Shown: positions 8,611 through 17,887 of the stretch, in pieces
Layout of the letters: every line of letters begins with the position of its first letter
Numbering within the stretch: the first letter of the stretch is position 1
Assembly: GCF_036345175.1 (NCBI RefSeq)
Contig: NZ_CP107780.1
Span: 4,216,001 to 4,280,000, forward strand
Source of the DNA: Streptomyces sp. NBC_00576
GTDB lineage: Bacteria; Actinomycetota; Actinomycetes; Streptomycetales; Streptomycetaceae
DNA: 64,000 bases
Direction: 5' to 3'
The notes under the pieces: generated by a model
What the model was told of the DNA's origin: nothing
Seen by the model: only the letters and a program-made list of their open reading frames with translations
The model's database searches: none
Position numbers and translations under genes: made by a program

Positions 8611-9516
8611 ATGAAAGCCATCCTGTTCGACCGTTTCGGAGGCACGGAAGTGCTGCGCGAGGCGGACATCGAGGTCCCGCAGCCCGGCCCCGGGCAGATC
8701 CGCGTCCGCGTCAGGGCGGCCGGGCTGAACGCGCTGGACGGCAAGATCCGCTCCGGGATGATGGAGGCCGTCCGCCCGACGACTTTCCCCGCGGTCCCCG
8801 GTGGCGAGCTCGCCGGCGTGGTGGACGCCCTGGGTGAGGGCGTGCAGGACGTGCAGGTGGGTGACGAGGTGCTGGGCTGGTCGGACACCGGCTCGTACGC
8901 CCAGTACGCGCTGGCCACCACCGTGGCCCCCAAGCCCGCCGGCCTCGACTGGCAACACGCGGCCGCGCTGCCCGTGGCGAGCGAGACGGCCGAGCGGGTC
9001 CTGGACCTGCTCGGCGTCGCCGCCGGGGAGACCGTACTGATGCACGGCGCGGCCGGAGCGGTAGGCACCCTGGCGGTCCAGCTCGCCACGGCCCGCGGAG
9101 CGCGTGTCATCGCCACCGCCGGCCCCGCCAACCAGGACTACCTCACCTCGCTCGGTGCCACCGCGACCCTCTACGGCGAGGGCCTGGTCGAACGGGTCCG
9201 GGCACTCGCCCCCGACGGCGTGGACGCGGTGTTCGACCTGGCCGGGAAGGGAGCCCTGGAGGACTCCATCACCCTGCGCGGCGGCACCGAGCGCATCGTC
9301 ACCATCTCCGACCTCCGCGCGCACCAGCTCGGCATCACCTTCTCCAGCGGTGGCCAGGAACGCTCGGCCGCCCGCCTGGCCGCGTTGGCCCAGGACGCCG
9401 CGAACGGCAAGGTCGTCACCACCGTCACCGCCTACCCGCTCGCCCAGGCCGCCACGGCCCAGCAGGTCAGCGACGCCGGGCATGGCCGGGGCAAGCTCGT
9501 CCTCACCGTCGACTGA
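8611..9516 (+). CDS. NADP-dependent quinone-oxidoreductase-like protein (MDR superfamily)
   Basis: Soluble zinc-independent medium-chain dehydrogenase/reductase of 301 residues, likely reducing quinones or enones with NADPH. The GroES-like N-terminal domain (about 1-120) contains GLNALDGKIRSG. The Rossmann domain (about 125-260) carries HGAAGAVGTLAVQLA. No catalytic or structural zinc cysteines are visible. ATG 8611 has GAGGAG about 6 nt upstream; the frame opens at 8584 without one. It is first in an operon with the old yellow enzyme and MarR genes, which suggests a role against reactive electrophiles. Confidence 0.92.
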   Translation: MKAILFDRFGGTEVLREADIEVPQPGPGQIRVRVRAAGLNALDGKIRSGMMEAVRPTTFPAVPGGELAGVVDALGEGVQDVQVGDEVLGWSDTGSYAQYALATTVAPKPAGLDWQHAAALPVASETAERVLDLLGVAAGETVLMHGAAGAVGTLAVQLATARGARVIATAGPANQDYLTSLGATATLYGEGLVERVRALAPDGVDAVFDLAGKGALEDSITLRGGTERIVTISDLRAHQLGITFSSGGQERSAARLAALAQDAANGKVVTTVTAYPLAQAATAQQVSDAGHGRGKLVLTVD

Positions 9517-9580
9517 TCACGCCCGCCTTTCCCTCTTGTTCCGGTCATCACCTGGCCATCCCCGCACCGAAGGAACGCAC

Positions 9581-10642
9581 ATGCTGCACGCCCTGTGGAC
9601 ACCGACGACCGTCGGTGACATCTCCCTGCCGCACCGCCTGGTCATGGCCCCCATGACCCGTGACCGCTCCACACCCGAAGGCGTACCGACCGAGCTGAAC
9701 GCCGAGTACTACGCCCAGCGGGCCTCGCACGCGCTCATCATCACCGAGGGAACCCAGCCCTCCACCGACGGCCAGGGCTACCTCCTCACCCCCGGCATCC
9801 ACAATGACGATCAGATCGCCGGGTGGCGCAAGGTCACCGACGCCGTGCATGCGGCCGACGGCCGGATCGTCATCCAGCTGATGCACACCGGACGCATCTC
9901 CCACCCCGACAACACTCCTCACGGCCGTCAGCCGGTCGCCCCTTCGGCGGTCCAGCCGCAGGGCGCGATGTTCACCGCGTCCGGGCCCCAGGAGATGCCG
10001 ACACCCCGTGCTCTGTCGACGCAGGAGGTCGCGGCGACCGTCGACGACTTCCGCCGCGCCGCAGCGGCTGCCGTCGCGGCAGGCGCCGACGGCGTGGAGA
10101 TCCACGGCGCCAACGGCTACCTGGTGCACCAGTTCCTGTCCGACAACACCAACCAGCGCACCGACCGCTACGGCGGTTCCGTCGACAACCGCATCCGCTT
10201 CGCCGTCGAGGTCGCCGCCGCCGTGGCCGACGAGATCGGCGCCGACCGCACCGGCCTGCGCATCTCCCCCGGCAACCCCTACAACGACATCGCCGAGTCC
10301 GACACCGCCGAGCTGTATCCGGCGCTCCTGCGCGCCGTCAGCCCGCTCGGCCTCGCCTACCTCCACGTGATGCACGCGGGCGACGAGGAACTGCTGGGCA
10401 CCCTGCGCGCGCTGTGGCCGACCACGCTGATCCTCAACCGGGCCGGCACCGACCTGCCCACCCGCGCCAAGGACATCGACCACGGCACTGCCGACCTTGT
10501 CTCCGTCGGCGCCCTCGCGCTCGCCAACCCGGACCTGGTCGAGCGGCTACGCTCTGACGCGCCGCTGAACACCCCCGACCCGGCGACCTTCTACGGAGGT
10601 GGAGTGGCCGGCTACACCGACTACCCCACCCACACTGTCTGA
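9581..10642 (+). CDS. Old yellow enzyme (alkene reductase, FMN)
   Basis: FMN-dependent ene-reductase of 353 residues with a TIM-barrel fold; reduces alpha/beta-unsaturated carbonyls with NAD(P)H. Family marks seen: LVMAPMTRDRS near residue 22, QLMHTGRISHP, HGANGYLVHQFLSDNTNQRT, and TDRYGGS. ATG 9581 has AAGGA 6 nt upstream. Second gene of the MarR-linked operon, 64 bp after the quinone-reductase-like gene and 11 bp before marR, so the two reductases likely answer the same electrophile signal. Confidence 0.94.
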   Translation: MLHALWTPTTVGDISLPHRLVMAPMTRDRSTPEGVPTELNAEYYAQRASHALIITEGTQPSTDGQGYLLTPGIHNDDQIAGWRKVTDAVHAADGRIVIQLMHTGRISHPDNTPHGRQPVAPSAVQPQGAMFTASGPQEMPTPRALSTQEVAATVDDFRRAAAAAVAAGADGVEIHGANGYLVHQFLSDNTNQRTDRYGGSVDNRIRFAVEVAAAVADEIGADRTGLRISPGNPYNDIAESDTAELYPALLRAVSPLGLAYLHVMHAGDEELLGTLRALWPTTLILNRAGTDLPTRAKDIDHGTADLVSVGALALANPDLVERLRSDAPLNTPDPATFYGGGVAGYTDYPTHTV

Positions 10643-10653
10643 GGAACCGAACC

Positions 10654-11133
10654 ATGGCCGCCCCTACGCCCCGCACCCCCACTACGGCCAGCGAGGGGCC
10701 GATGAGCTACGCGATCTACCAGCTCGCCCGTGCTCACCGGGCCCGCGCCGCCGCCATGCTCCGCGAGTTGGACCTGCATCCCGGACAGGAACTCCTGCTG
10801 ATGCACCTCCTCGACCGGGACGGCCAGACCCAGTCCGAGCTGCTCGAAAGCGTCGACGTGGACCACTCCACCATCTCCAAGTCCCTACGCCGCATGCAGG
10901 ACGCCGGCCTGCTCGTCCGCGAGCCGGCCGACCACGACCGGCGCGTCATGGTCGTCCACCTCACCGACAAGGGCCGTGCCATGCGCAAGCCCCTGGCAGC
11001 CATGTGGCAGGCCCTGGAAGAGACCTCCGCGCTGAACCTGTCGGCGCAGCAGGCAGAGTCCTTCGTCCGCATCGCCCACGCCATCACCGACGCGATCAAC
11101 AGCCGTGCCGTTACGGCGGAAGAGTCCGAGTAA
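10654..11133 (+). CDS. MarR-family transcriptional regulator
   Basis: Dimeric winged-helix repressor of 159 residues. The recognition region is TQSELLESVDVDHSTISKSL, followed by the wing DHDRRVMVVHLTDKG; flanking helices form the dimer interface. ATG 10654 has a GAGGA site upstream. It lies 11 bp after the old yellow enzyme gene, so it is co-transcribed and probably autoregulates through the palindromes at 8522-8578 (inference). No conserved redox cysteine is visible, so ligand binding is more likely than thiol oxidation. Confidence 0.92.
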   Translation: MAAPTPRTPTTASEGPMSYAIYQLARAHRARAAAMLRELDLHPGQELLLMHLLDRDGQTQSELLESVDVDHSTISKSLRRMQDAGLLVREPADHDRRVMVVHLTDKGRAMRKPLAAMWQALEETSALNLSAQQAESFVRIAHAITDAINSRAVTAEESE

Positions 11134-11521
11134 CTCCCCTCGGCCTGCACCCCGGGTTCCGGTTCCGGCCTGGAGTGCGAATCGTTTCCGGCGTTCCTGC
11201 GAAGTGGACGGTGCCGCAGCACACTCGGCTCACGAAGGCCCGTGCCGAACGGAGCCAGGCTCCCCGACTGTCGGTTGAAGCCCCGGTGAACCGAGTGGGC
11301 TGGGGCCTCAGCGCCAGGGGCCGAGTGCGAGCTGTCCCCATGGGGAGCAGGACGGAACTCATGGGGGCAGGACAACCCGCCCGCAGGGCCGGCGGTGACC
11401 CGCGCAGCGGAACCGCCCGCCGCAGGCCCGCCCCCTGAGCGACCCGGCCCGACGGCGCCCACCTCCCGCGGCCACCGCTGCCCCGCCCACGCAATCCTCC
11501 ACCCGGGAAAGTGAGACCCCC
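11134..11521. other. Intergenic region without a recognised gene
   Basis: A frame stays open on both strands, but the translations are low in family-like content and have no ribosome binding site. A promoter for the NmrA-like gene may lie at its right end. Confidence 0.5.
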
Positions 11522-12430
11522 ATGACCACCAGCCACCCCGTCCTCGTCGTCGGCGCGACCGGCTCCCTCGGCGGCAAGGTCGTCGACGAACTGCTGGGGC
11601 GCGGTAAGAACGTCCGCGCCCTGGTCCGGCCGGCCACCGACGCGAGCAGGCTCGAAAGCCGGGGTGTCGAGATCGCCCGCGGCGACATGCTCGACCTCGG
11701 CTCGCTCGTCGCCGCCATGAACGGCGCCGATGCCGTCATCACCACCGCTGCCGGCTACACCCGCGGCGGCAAGAACGCGCACGACATCGACACCGTCGGC
11801 AACGCCAACCTCGCCGAGGCCGCCCACCGCGCCGGCATCCGGCGGTTCGTCCTGACCAGCATCCTCACCAGCGACCAGACGCCCCAAGTCCCGCACTTCT
11901 GGCACAAGAAGATCGCCGAGGACAAGCTCGAACAGCTCGGCGTCCCGTTCGTCGCACTGCGCCCGGGGGCTTTCCTCGACCAGATCGCGACCATGGCGGG
12001 CAACCCGATCGAAAAGGGCCGCCTGACGTGGATCGGCAGGACCACCGTCCCGCTGACCTTTGTCCACACCTCCGATCTCGCGGCGTACCTGGCGGCCGCC
12101 GTCGACGCCGAGGCCGACAACGGTGAGCGCATCGACATCGGCTGGGACCGTCCGGTCAGCATGCGCGAGATGTCCGACCTGATGGGCCGCCGGGCCGGAA
12201 AGAAGATCAAGGTGTGGGCCGTCCCCTCCGTCGTCGCCCGCGCCGCAGGAGCCGTTGCCGGCCGCTTCATGCCCCTGGTCAAGGACATGGCCGCGATGTT
12301 CGGCTGGTTCGACACCGGCCGCTACGTCGCCGACCCCCGCCGCCAGGAGCAGCTGTTCGGCCCCGCCCCCACGGCCGAGGACGTTCTCGGCCGGTACACC
12401 GACGAGCTGGGCACGGCGCAGCACCGGTGA
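11522..12430 (+). CDS. NmrA-like NAD(P)-binding protein (atypical SDR)
   Basis: Single-domain Rossmann protein of 302 residues. VLVVGATGSLGGKVVDELL at residues 7-25 is the dinucleotide-binding motif; FVLTSILTSD and LRPGAFLDQ are typical of NmrA/atypical SDR proteins, which act as redox sensors or reductases. ATG 11522 follows a weak purine-rich site (GAAAGTGAGA). It sits 388 bp after marR on the same strand, so it may share the redox theme but probably has its own promoter. Substrate unknown. Confidence 0.88.
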   Translation: MTTSHPVLVVGATGSLGGKVVDELLGRGKNVRALVRPATDASRLESRGVEIARGDMLDLGSLVAAMNGADAVITTAAGYTRGGKNAHDIDTVGNANLAEAAHRAGIRRFVLTSILTSDQTPQVPHFWHKKIAEDKLEQLGVPFVALRPGAFLDQIATMAGNPIEKGRLTWIGRTTVPLTFVHTSDLAAYLAAAVDAEADNGERIDIGWDRPVSMREMSDLMGRRAGKKIKVWAVPSVVARAAGAVAGRFMPLVKDMAAMFGWFDTGRYVADPRRQEQLFGPAPTAEDVLGRYTDELGTAQHR

Positions 12431-12563
12431 CGGGCCCGCATCCCGGTCCCGCCACCCGGGCGGGGGCCGACCAACCCATGAATGACCAACCCATGAAGCC
12501 CCACCCTCGGCCGGGCTCGCGCCACAGTCGCGCCCCCGGATAACTCTTGATCAGCCGGCAGGC

Positions 12564-13739
12564 TCACTCCAGGGGGAACCCCGTGTACCCCTCGGCCAGG
12601 TCGGTCTCCGCCGAACGGGCGCCGGCGATCCGCTCCAGCCGGGCCAGCTGGAGCCGGTCCTCGAAGGGGGTGGCGTCCGCAGTCCGGTGCAGGAGGGTCG
12701 TCATGTCGTACGAGAACCGTTCGGCCTGCCAGACGCGGCGCAGACAGTTCTCGGAGTAGGCGTCGAGCAGGTCCGCCGACCCCGTCTCCTTCTCGTGCGT
12801 CAGGGCGCGCGCGAAGGTCACGACGTCCCCGACGGCGAGGTTGAGGCCCTTGGCGCCGGTGGGCGGCACGATGTGCGCGGCGTCGCCGGCCAGGAACAGC
12901 CGCCCGTACCGCATCGGCTCGTGGACGTAGCTCCGCATCGGTGTCACGGACTTCTGGGTGATGGGCCCGCGGTCGAGCTTCCAGCCGTCGGCGGTCTCGA
13001 AGCGCCGCTCCAGCTCGTCCCAGATCTCCTCGTCGCTCCACTCCTCGGCGTCGGTGCCGTCCGGCACCTGGAGGTAGAGGCGGGAGACGGACGGGGAGCG
13101 CATGGACAGGAGGGCGAAGCCGCGGTCGTGGCGGGCGTAGACGAGCTCGTCGTGCGAGGGCGCTACGTCGGCGAGGATGCCGAGCCAGCCGAAGGGGTAC
13201 GACCGTTCGAAGACGCGGGTGAGTTCGGCGGGGATCGCCGTACGGGCCACCCCCCAGAAGCCGTCGCATCCGACGACGTACTCGCACTCCAGTACGTCCT
13301 CGCGCCCCTCGTGCCGGAACCGCACCCGCGGAGTGCCGCTGTCGGCGTCCTCCACGGCGAGCGCCTCCGCCTCGAAGAGCAGGGGGCCGCCCTCCGCCAG
13401 CTGGAGGGCGATGAGGTCCTTGCAGACCTCGGTCTGCGCGTACACCATCACGGACCGGCCGCCGGTGAGGGCGGGGAAGTCGACGCGGTGGCGCTTCCTG
13501 TCATAGCGCAGCTCGATGCCGTCGTGGCGCAGGCCCTCGCGGTCCATGCGCGCGCCGGCCCCGGCCTCGCGCAGCACGTCGACGGTCCCCTGTTCCAGGA
13601 TTCCGGCCCGCTGCCGTCGCTCGACGTACTCCCGGTCTCGGCTCTCCAGGACGACCGAGTCGATACCGGCGTTGTGGAGCAGCCGGGCGAGCAGGAGGCC
13701 GGCGGGGCCGGCTCCGATGATGCCGACAGTGGTACGCAT
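12564..13739 (-). CDS. pobA: 4-hydroxybenzoate 3-monooxygenase
   Basis: Flavoprotein monooxygenase of 391 residues that converts 4-hydroxybenzoate to protocatechuate for the beta-ketoadipate pathway. GAGPAGLLLARLL (residues 9-21) binds FAD; CDGFWGVAR and LAGDAAHIVPPTGAKGLNLA are the DG and GD motifs. RQRAGILEQGTVDVL and SVTPMRSYVHEPMRYGRL are PobA-specific stretches. ATG 13739 begins MRTTVGIIGAGP. It is a single gene, convergent with the NmrA-like gene, and a strong palindrome lies about 50 bp upstream. Confidence 0.96.
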   Translation of the reverse strand: MRTTVGIIGAGPAGLLLARLLHNAGIDSVVLESRDREYVERRQRAGILEQGTVDVLREAGAGARMDREGLRHDGIELRYDRKRHRVDFPALTGGRSVMVYAQTEVCKDLIALQLAEGGPLLFEAEALAVEDADSGTPRVRFRHEGREDVLECEYVVGCDGFWGVARTAIPAELTRVFERSYPFGWLGILADVAPSHDELVYARHDRGFALLSMRSPSVSRLYLQVPDGTDAEEWSDEEIWDELERRFETADGWKLDRGPITQKSVTPMRSYVHEPMRYGRLFLAGDAAHIVPPTGAKGLNLAVGDVVTFARALTHEKETGSADLLDAYSENCLRRVWQAERFSYDMTTLLHRTADATPFEDRLQLARLERIAGARSAETDLAEGYTGFPLE

Positions 13740-13789
13740 CGGTCGTTCCCTTCACGTGATCCAGATCCATACTGCCGAGGTTCACCGAT

Positions 13790-13818
13790 GTTCGTATAGT
13801 GAAATTTACTTCACGAAC
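13790..13818. promoter_or_regulatory. Operator-like 29-bp palindrome upstream of pobA
   Basis: GTTCGT...ACGAAC arms flank an AT-rich centre (AGTGAAATTTACTT), an interrupted inverted repeat about 50 bp before the pobA start. Size and composition fit an IclR-type (PobR/PcaR-like) site. No IclR gene is adjacent in this window. Confidence 0.7.
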
Positions 13819-13922
13819 CGGTGATGATGAGTCTCTGACCACACGCGTCCGCTGTCAACGGTTCCGTGATGAAGTCCTCAATGAAAGGAGCATCGACAAA
13901 TCCGGCATAAGGCAGTCGGAAG

Positions 13923-14006
13923 TGCCCGGAGCCGGACTTGAACCGGCACGCCCGCGAAGGGGCAGCGAGGTTTAAGCTCGCCGTGTCTGCATTCCACCAT
14001 CCGGGC
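13923..14006 (-). tRNA. bldA: tRNA-Leu(UAA), the bldA tRNA
   Basis: On the minus strand the acceptor GCCCGGA pairs with TCCGGGC. The anticodon stem GCGAG/CTCGC closes the loop CTTAAAC, giving anticodon UAA. A long variable arm (GCCC...GGGC) and the T arm GCCGG-TTCAAGT-CCGGC complete a type II tRNA of 84 nt. CCA is not encoded. In Streptomyces this tRNA reads the rare UUA codon and gates development and antibiotic production. A plausible -10 (TAGGCT) lies about 30 nt upstream. Confidence 0.97.
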
Positions 14007-14430
14007 AGGCCCTGGGCTCCGCATCGAGGTTCCGAGCCTATCGGGACGCTCCACCCGAACTGCGGGTGAGGGCCCCGATGTTGTCTTATTTTATTGACTT
14101 CTGAGGGTGCATCAGCACCTGGAACGAGCCATCCGCACTTGCCAATAGCCTTTCGTGAGGCGGCCCGGCGCGCATGCGGAATGACGGAATTTCACCGTCC
14201 GAACAAGGGGGCTCCACCTGTTCTTGCCATGGCCCGTCGGACAGGTCCTAGGGGACGACCGTCATCCCCAGGTATGACACGGGCCCGCCGGGTCCCTCCC
14301 GAGTCTGCCTTCGGAACCGGAACAGCGGCTGACTACACGGCGGCCTGCGGCCACGACGATGGTTCACGTGGTTCACGAGCTTCAGAACTCGAACCCATCG
14401 CCGCGCCACCGTCCCGACAGGAGCCCGCCC
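14007..14430. other. bldA upstream region and ABC operon leader
   Basis: No gene seen. It should hold the bldA promoter on the minus strand, with an unusually AT-rich stretch at 14080-14100. Toward the ABC operon there is a direct repeat GGTTCACG at 14361-14368 and 14370-14377. Confidence 0.5.
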
Positions 14431-15210
14431 GTGACCGCCTCCACCCCCCTTGCCGACCGGACCACCACCACGGTGGCCGCCCGCGCCACGGAACTGTCCA
14501 AGATCTACGGACAGGGCGAGACGCAGGTCGTCGCCCTGGACCGGGTCTCCGTGGACTTCCGGCAGGCCGAGTTCACCGCGATCATGGGCCCGTCCGGCTC
14601 CGGCAAGTCCACGCTGATGCACTGCGTGGCAGGTCTGGACTCCTTCTCGTCCGGCTCCGTGCGCATCGGCGACACCGAGCTGGGCTCCCTCAAGGACAAG
14701 CAGCTCACCAAGCTCCGCCGGGACAAGATCGGCTTCATCTTCCAGGCGTTCAACCTGCTGCCGACGTTGACCGCCCTGGAGAACATCACCCTCCCGATGG
14801 ACATCGCGGGACGCAGGCCTGACAAGGAGTGGCTGGATTCGGTGATCTCGATGATCGGCCTCGCCGACCGTCTGAGCCACCGCCCGTCCCAGCTCTCCGG
14901 CGGCCAGCAGCAGCGCGTCGCCGTGGCCCGGGCGCTGGCCTCCCGCCCCGACATCATCTTCGGCGACGAACCGACCGGAAACCTCGACTCCCGCGCGGGC
15001 GCCGAGGTACTGGGCTTCCTGCGCAACTCCGTACGGGAACTGGGGCAGACGGTCGTGATGGTCACCCACGACCCGGTGGCAGCGGCGTACGCGGACCGGG
15101 TGGTCTTCCTCGCGGACGGACGGATCGTGGACGAGCTGTACGGCCCGACGGCGGACGGCGTCCTGGACCGCATGAAGCAGCTCGACACCAGGACGGTCCG
15201 CACCAGCTGA
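14431..15210 (+). CDS. ABC transporter ATP-binding protein (LolD/MacB type)
   Basis: ATPase of 259 residues that drives the FtsX-type permease encoded next. Walker A GPSGSGKST at 53-61, Q-loop FIFQAFNLLPTL, signature LSGGQQQRVAVARAL, Walker B IIFGDEPTGNLDSRAG and the H-loop VMVTHDP are all intact. GTG 14431 has CAGGAG 7 nt upstream; the longer open frame from 14359 lacks a site. The permease gene starts 63 bp downstream. The family exports peptides or lipoproteins or transmits mechanical signals; the substrate here is unknown. A close paralogue pair lies at 50.3-53.6 kb. Confidence 0.94.
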   Translation: MTASTPLADRTTTTVAARATELSKIYGQGETQVVALDRVSVDFRQAEFTAIMGPSGSGKSTLMHCVAGLDSFSSGSVRIGDTELGSLKDKQLTKLRRDKIGFIFQAFNLLPTLTALENITLPMDIAGRRPDKEWLDSVISMIGLADRLSHRPSQLSGGQQQRVAVARALASRPDIIFGDEPTGNLDSRAGAEVLGFLRNSVRELGQTVVMVTHDPVAAAYADRVVFLADGRIVDELYGPTADGVLDRMKQLDTRTVRTS

Positions 15211-15273
15211 CGGCTTCTCAACTCCCGTACCCCAGACCCGCATCCCAGACGACACCGGACTGAGACGACACCC

Positions 15274-17820
15274 ATGTTCCGTACCGCCCTGCGCAACGTG
15301 CTCGCGCACAAGGCCAGACTCCTGATGACCGTGCTCGCCGTGATGCTCGGCGTGGCGTTCGTGTCCGGGACCCTGGTCTTCACCAACACCCTCTCGAACG
15401 CCCTCCAGAACAGCTCCGCCAAGGGCTTCGACCAGGTCGACGTCGCCGTGCAGCCGGGCGCCGGAGACGTCGGGGACGATGGGGGCGACACGATCGCCAA
15501 GTCCCCGGAGCTGACGCAGGCCCTGCTAGACGAGAGCGCGAAGGTGCCGGGCGCCGCCTCCGCGATCGGGGTCGTGAACGGCTTCACGGCCATCGCCGAC
15601 AAGGACGGCAAGCTCATCGGCGGCGGTTTCCAGTCGCAGGGCGCGAACTACTGGGGTGACAAGGACGCCCGGTACCCGCTGAAGGACGGCACCGCGCCCA
15701 AGGGCGCCGGCCAGGTCGCCCTCGACGCGAAGACCGCCGAGCGGGCCGGCTACAAGGTCGGGGACACCGTGCGCCTGTCGGTGGACGGCCCGGTGTTCTC
15801 CCCGACCGTCTCCGGCATCTTCACCACGGACGACGGCAACGTGACGGCCGGCGGCAGCCTCGCCCTCTTCGACACGGCGACCGCGCAGCGACTGTTCGGC
15901 AAGGTGGGCGCGTACGACGAGATCGAGGTCAAGGCGGCGGCCGGGACGAGCCAGACCGCACTCAAGGCGGCGCTGGACAAGGCCCTGCCGCGGAACGCCG
16001 TCGAGACGACGACAGCCACCCAACTCGCCGACGACCAGGCGAAGAGCATCGCCGCCGGGATGAGCGGCCTGAAGCAGGGCCTGCTGGTCTTCGCGGGCAT
16101 CGCGCTCTTCGTCGGTACGTTCATCATCGCCAACACCTTCACCATGCTGGTCGCCCAGCGCACCAAGGAACTGGCGCTGATGCGGGCGGTCGGTGCCTCG
16201 CGTCGGCAGGTCACGCGGTCCGTGCTTGCCGAGGCGTTCGTGGTCGGCGCGGTGGCGGCGGTGACCGGACTGGTCGCGGGCATCGGTATCGGGGCCGGGC
16301 TGAGGGCGCTCCTCGGCATGCTCGGCGCGACCGTGCCCGACGGGCCGCTGGTCGTCACGCCGGGCACGGTCGGCGCGGCCCTCGCGGTCGGCATCCTCAT
16401 CACCATGCTGGCGGCCTGGCTGCCCGGCCGCCGCGCCGCGAAGATCCCGCCGGTCGCCGCCATGAGCAGCGTCCACGCGACCGCGACGACCAAGTCGCTG
16501 GTGCTGCGCAACACGCTGGGCGCGCTCTTCTCGGGCGCGGGCATCGCCGTGGTCCTCGCGGCCACGACGATGAGCGGCTCGGACGGCCAGGCCCCCATGG
16601 GCATCGGCGCGGTACTGCTCATCATCGGTGTCTTCATCCTCACCCCGCTCCTCTCCCGCCCGCTGATCGCCGCCGCCGGCCCGTTCATGCGAGTGTTCGG
16701 CGTCGCCGGGAAGCTGGCCCGCCAGAACTCGGTCCGCAACCCCCGTCGTACGGCCGCCACGGCCTCCGCGCTGATGATCGGGCTCACCCTCATCACCGGC
16801 ATGACGGTGATGGCGGGCAGCCTCCAGCAGGCGATCGACAAGATGGCGTCGGCCTCGATCAGGGCGGACTACATCGTCTCGATGGCCAACGGCCAGCGCC
16901 TCTCCCCCGACGTCGCCGGGAAGCTGACGAAGACGCCCGGAGTGACCGCCGTCAGCCCCCTGAGCGACGCTCCCGTCCTCATCGACGGCACGTCGGACTA
17001 CATGACCGGCGTCACCGGCGCCGCGATCGGCAAGCTGACGAAGCTGACCGTCGACGACGGCACGTTCAAGGTCGGCGGCACCCAGGTGGTGGTGGACGAA
17101 CGGACGGCCAAGTCCCATGACTGGAAGGCGGGTTCGGCCTTCACGGTCGGCTACGACGACGGGCAGAAGCAACGGCTGACCGTGGCGGGCGTGTACGAGG
17201 GCAACGAGGTGGTGAGCGGCATCATGGTCGACAACACCCTGCTGGCCCCGCACCGGACGGACGCGGCCGAGCCCATCGACATGCAGGTGATGGTCAAGAC
17301 GTCGGACGGGGCGACGAGCGCCACGAAGGACAAGCTGGAGAAGGCCCTGGGCGCCAACCCGGCCATCAAGATCCAGGACAAGAAGGACATCTCCAACGAG
17401 ATCGCGCAGATGTTCACGCTGATGCTGAACATGCTCTATGGCCTGCTGGCCATGGCGGTCCTGGTCGCGGTCCTCGGAGTCATCAACACCCTGGCCATGT
17501 CGGTCTTCGAACGCTCCCAGGAGATCGGCATGCTCCGCGCGATCGGCCTCGACCGCAAGGGCATCAAGCGGATGGTCCGCCTGGAGTCCCTGGTGATCTC
17601 CCTCTTCGGCGGTGTCCTGGGCATCGGCCTGGGCGTGTTCTTCGGCTGGGCGGCCGGGGAGCTGATGGGCACGAGCATGCCGACGTACGAACTCGTCCTG
17701 CCCTGGGCCAGGATGGCGCTCTTCCTGCTCCTCGCCGCCACGGTGGGCGTCCTGGCGGCCCTGTGGCCGGCCCGCCGCGCGGCCCGCCTGAACATGCTGG
17801 CGGCGATCAAGTCGGAGTAG
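15274..17820 (+). CDS. FtsX-like ABC transporter permease, two-module
   Basis: Membrane protein of 848 residues with two FtsX modules. An N-terminal transmembrane helix (about 15-40) is followed by an extracellular domain (to about 265), three helices with the coupling motif MRAVGASRRQV, and further hydrophobic segments. A second extracellular domain (about 520-710) leads to the last three helices with the motif MLRAIGLDRKGIKRM. The long extracytoplasmic domains are typical of MacB-like type VII ABC systems. Partner of the preceding ATPase. A terminator follows 13 bp after the stop. Confidence 0.93.
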   Translation: MFRTALRNVLAHKARLLMTVLAVMLGVAFVSGTLVFTNTLSNALQNSSAKGFDQVDVAVQPGAGDVGDDGGDTIAKSPELTQALLDESAKVPGAASAIGVVNGFTAIADKDGKLIGGGFQSQGANYWGDKDARYPLKDGTAPKGAGQVALDAKTAERAGYKVGDTVRLSVDGPVFSPTVSGIFTTDDGNVTAGGSLALFDTATAQRLFGKVGAYDEIEVKAAAGTSQTALKAALDKALPRNAVETTTATQLADDQAKSIAAGMSGLKQGLLVFAGIALFVGTFIIANTFTMLVAQRTKELALMRAVGASRRQVTRSVLAEAFVVGAVAAVTGLVAGIGIGAGLRALLGMLGATVPDGPLVVTPGTVGAALAVGILITMLAAWLPGRRAAKIPPVAAMSSVHATATTKSLVLRNTLGALFSGAGIAVVLAATTMSGSDGQAPMGIGAVLLIIGVFILTPLLSRPLIAAAGPFMRVFGVAGKLARQNSVRNPRRTAATASALMIGLTLITGMTVMAGSLQQAIDKMASASIRADYIVSMANGQRLSPDVAGKLTKTPGVTAVSPLSDAPVLIDGTSDYMTGVTGAAIGKLTKLTVDDGTFKVGGTQVVVDERTAKSHDWKAGSAFTVGYDDGQKQRLTVAGVYEGNEVVSGIMVDNTLLAPHRTDAAEPIDMQVMVKTSDGATSATKDKLEKALGANPAIKIQDKKDISNEIAQMFTLMLNMLYGLLAMAVLVAVLGVINTLAMSVFERSQEIGMLRAIGLDRKGIKRMVRLESLVISLFGGVLGIGLGVFFGWAAGELMGTSMPTYELVLPWARMALFLLLAATVGVLAALWPARRAARLNMLAAIKSE

Positions 17821-17832
17821 GCGCAGCCGTAC

Positions 17833-17878
17833 GGGTGTTGGGCCTCGCTGATACGACCGCGGGGCCCAACACCCCTTT
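17833..17878. terminator. Terminator between convergent ABC permease and methyltransferase genes
   Basis: Stem GGGTGTTGGGCC (17833-17844) with GGCCCAACACCC (17863-17874), then TTT on the plus strand. Confidence 0.8.
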
Positions 17879-17887
17879 CCGTCGCCG

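Noticed and set aside
11134..11440. Possible gene between marR and the NmrA-like gene
   Set aside because: No ribosome site, no family-like motif and open frames on both strands at high GC.
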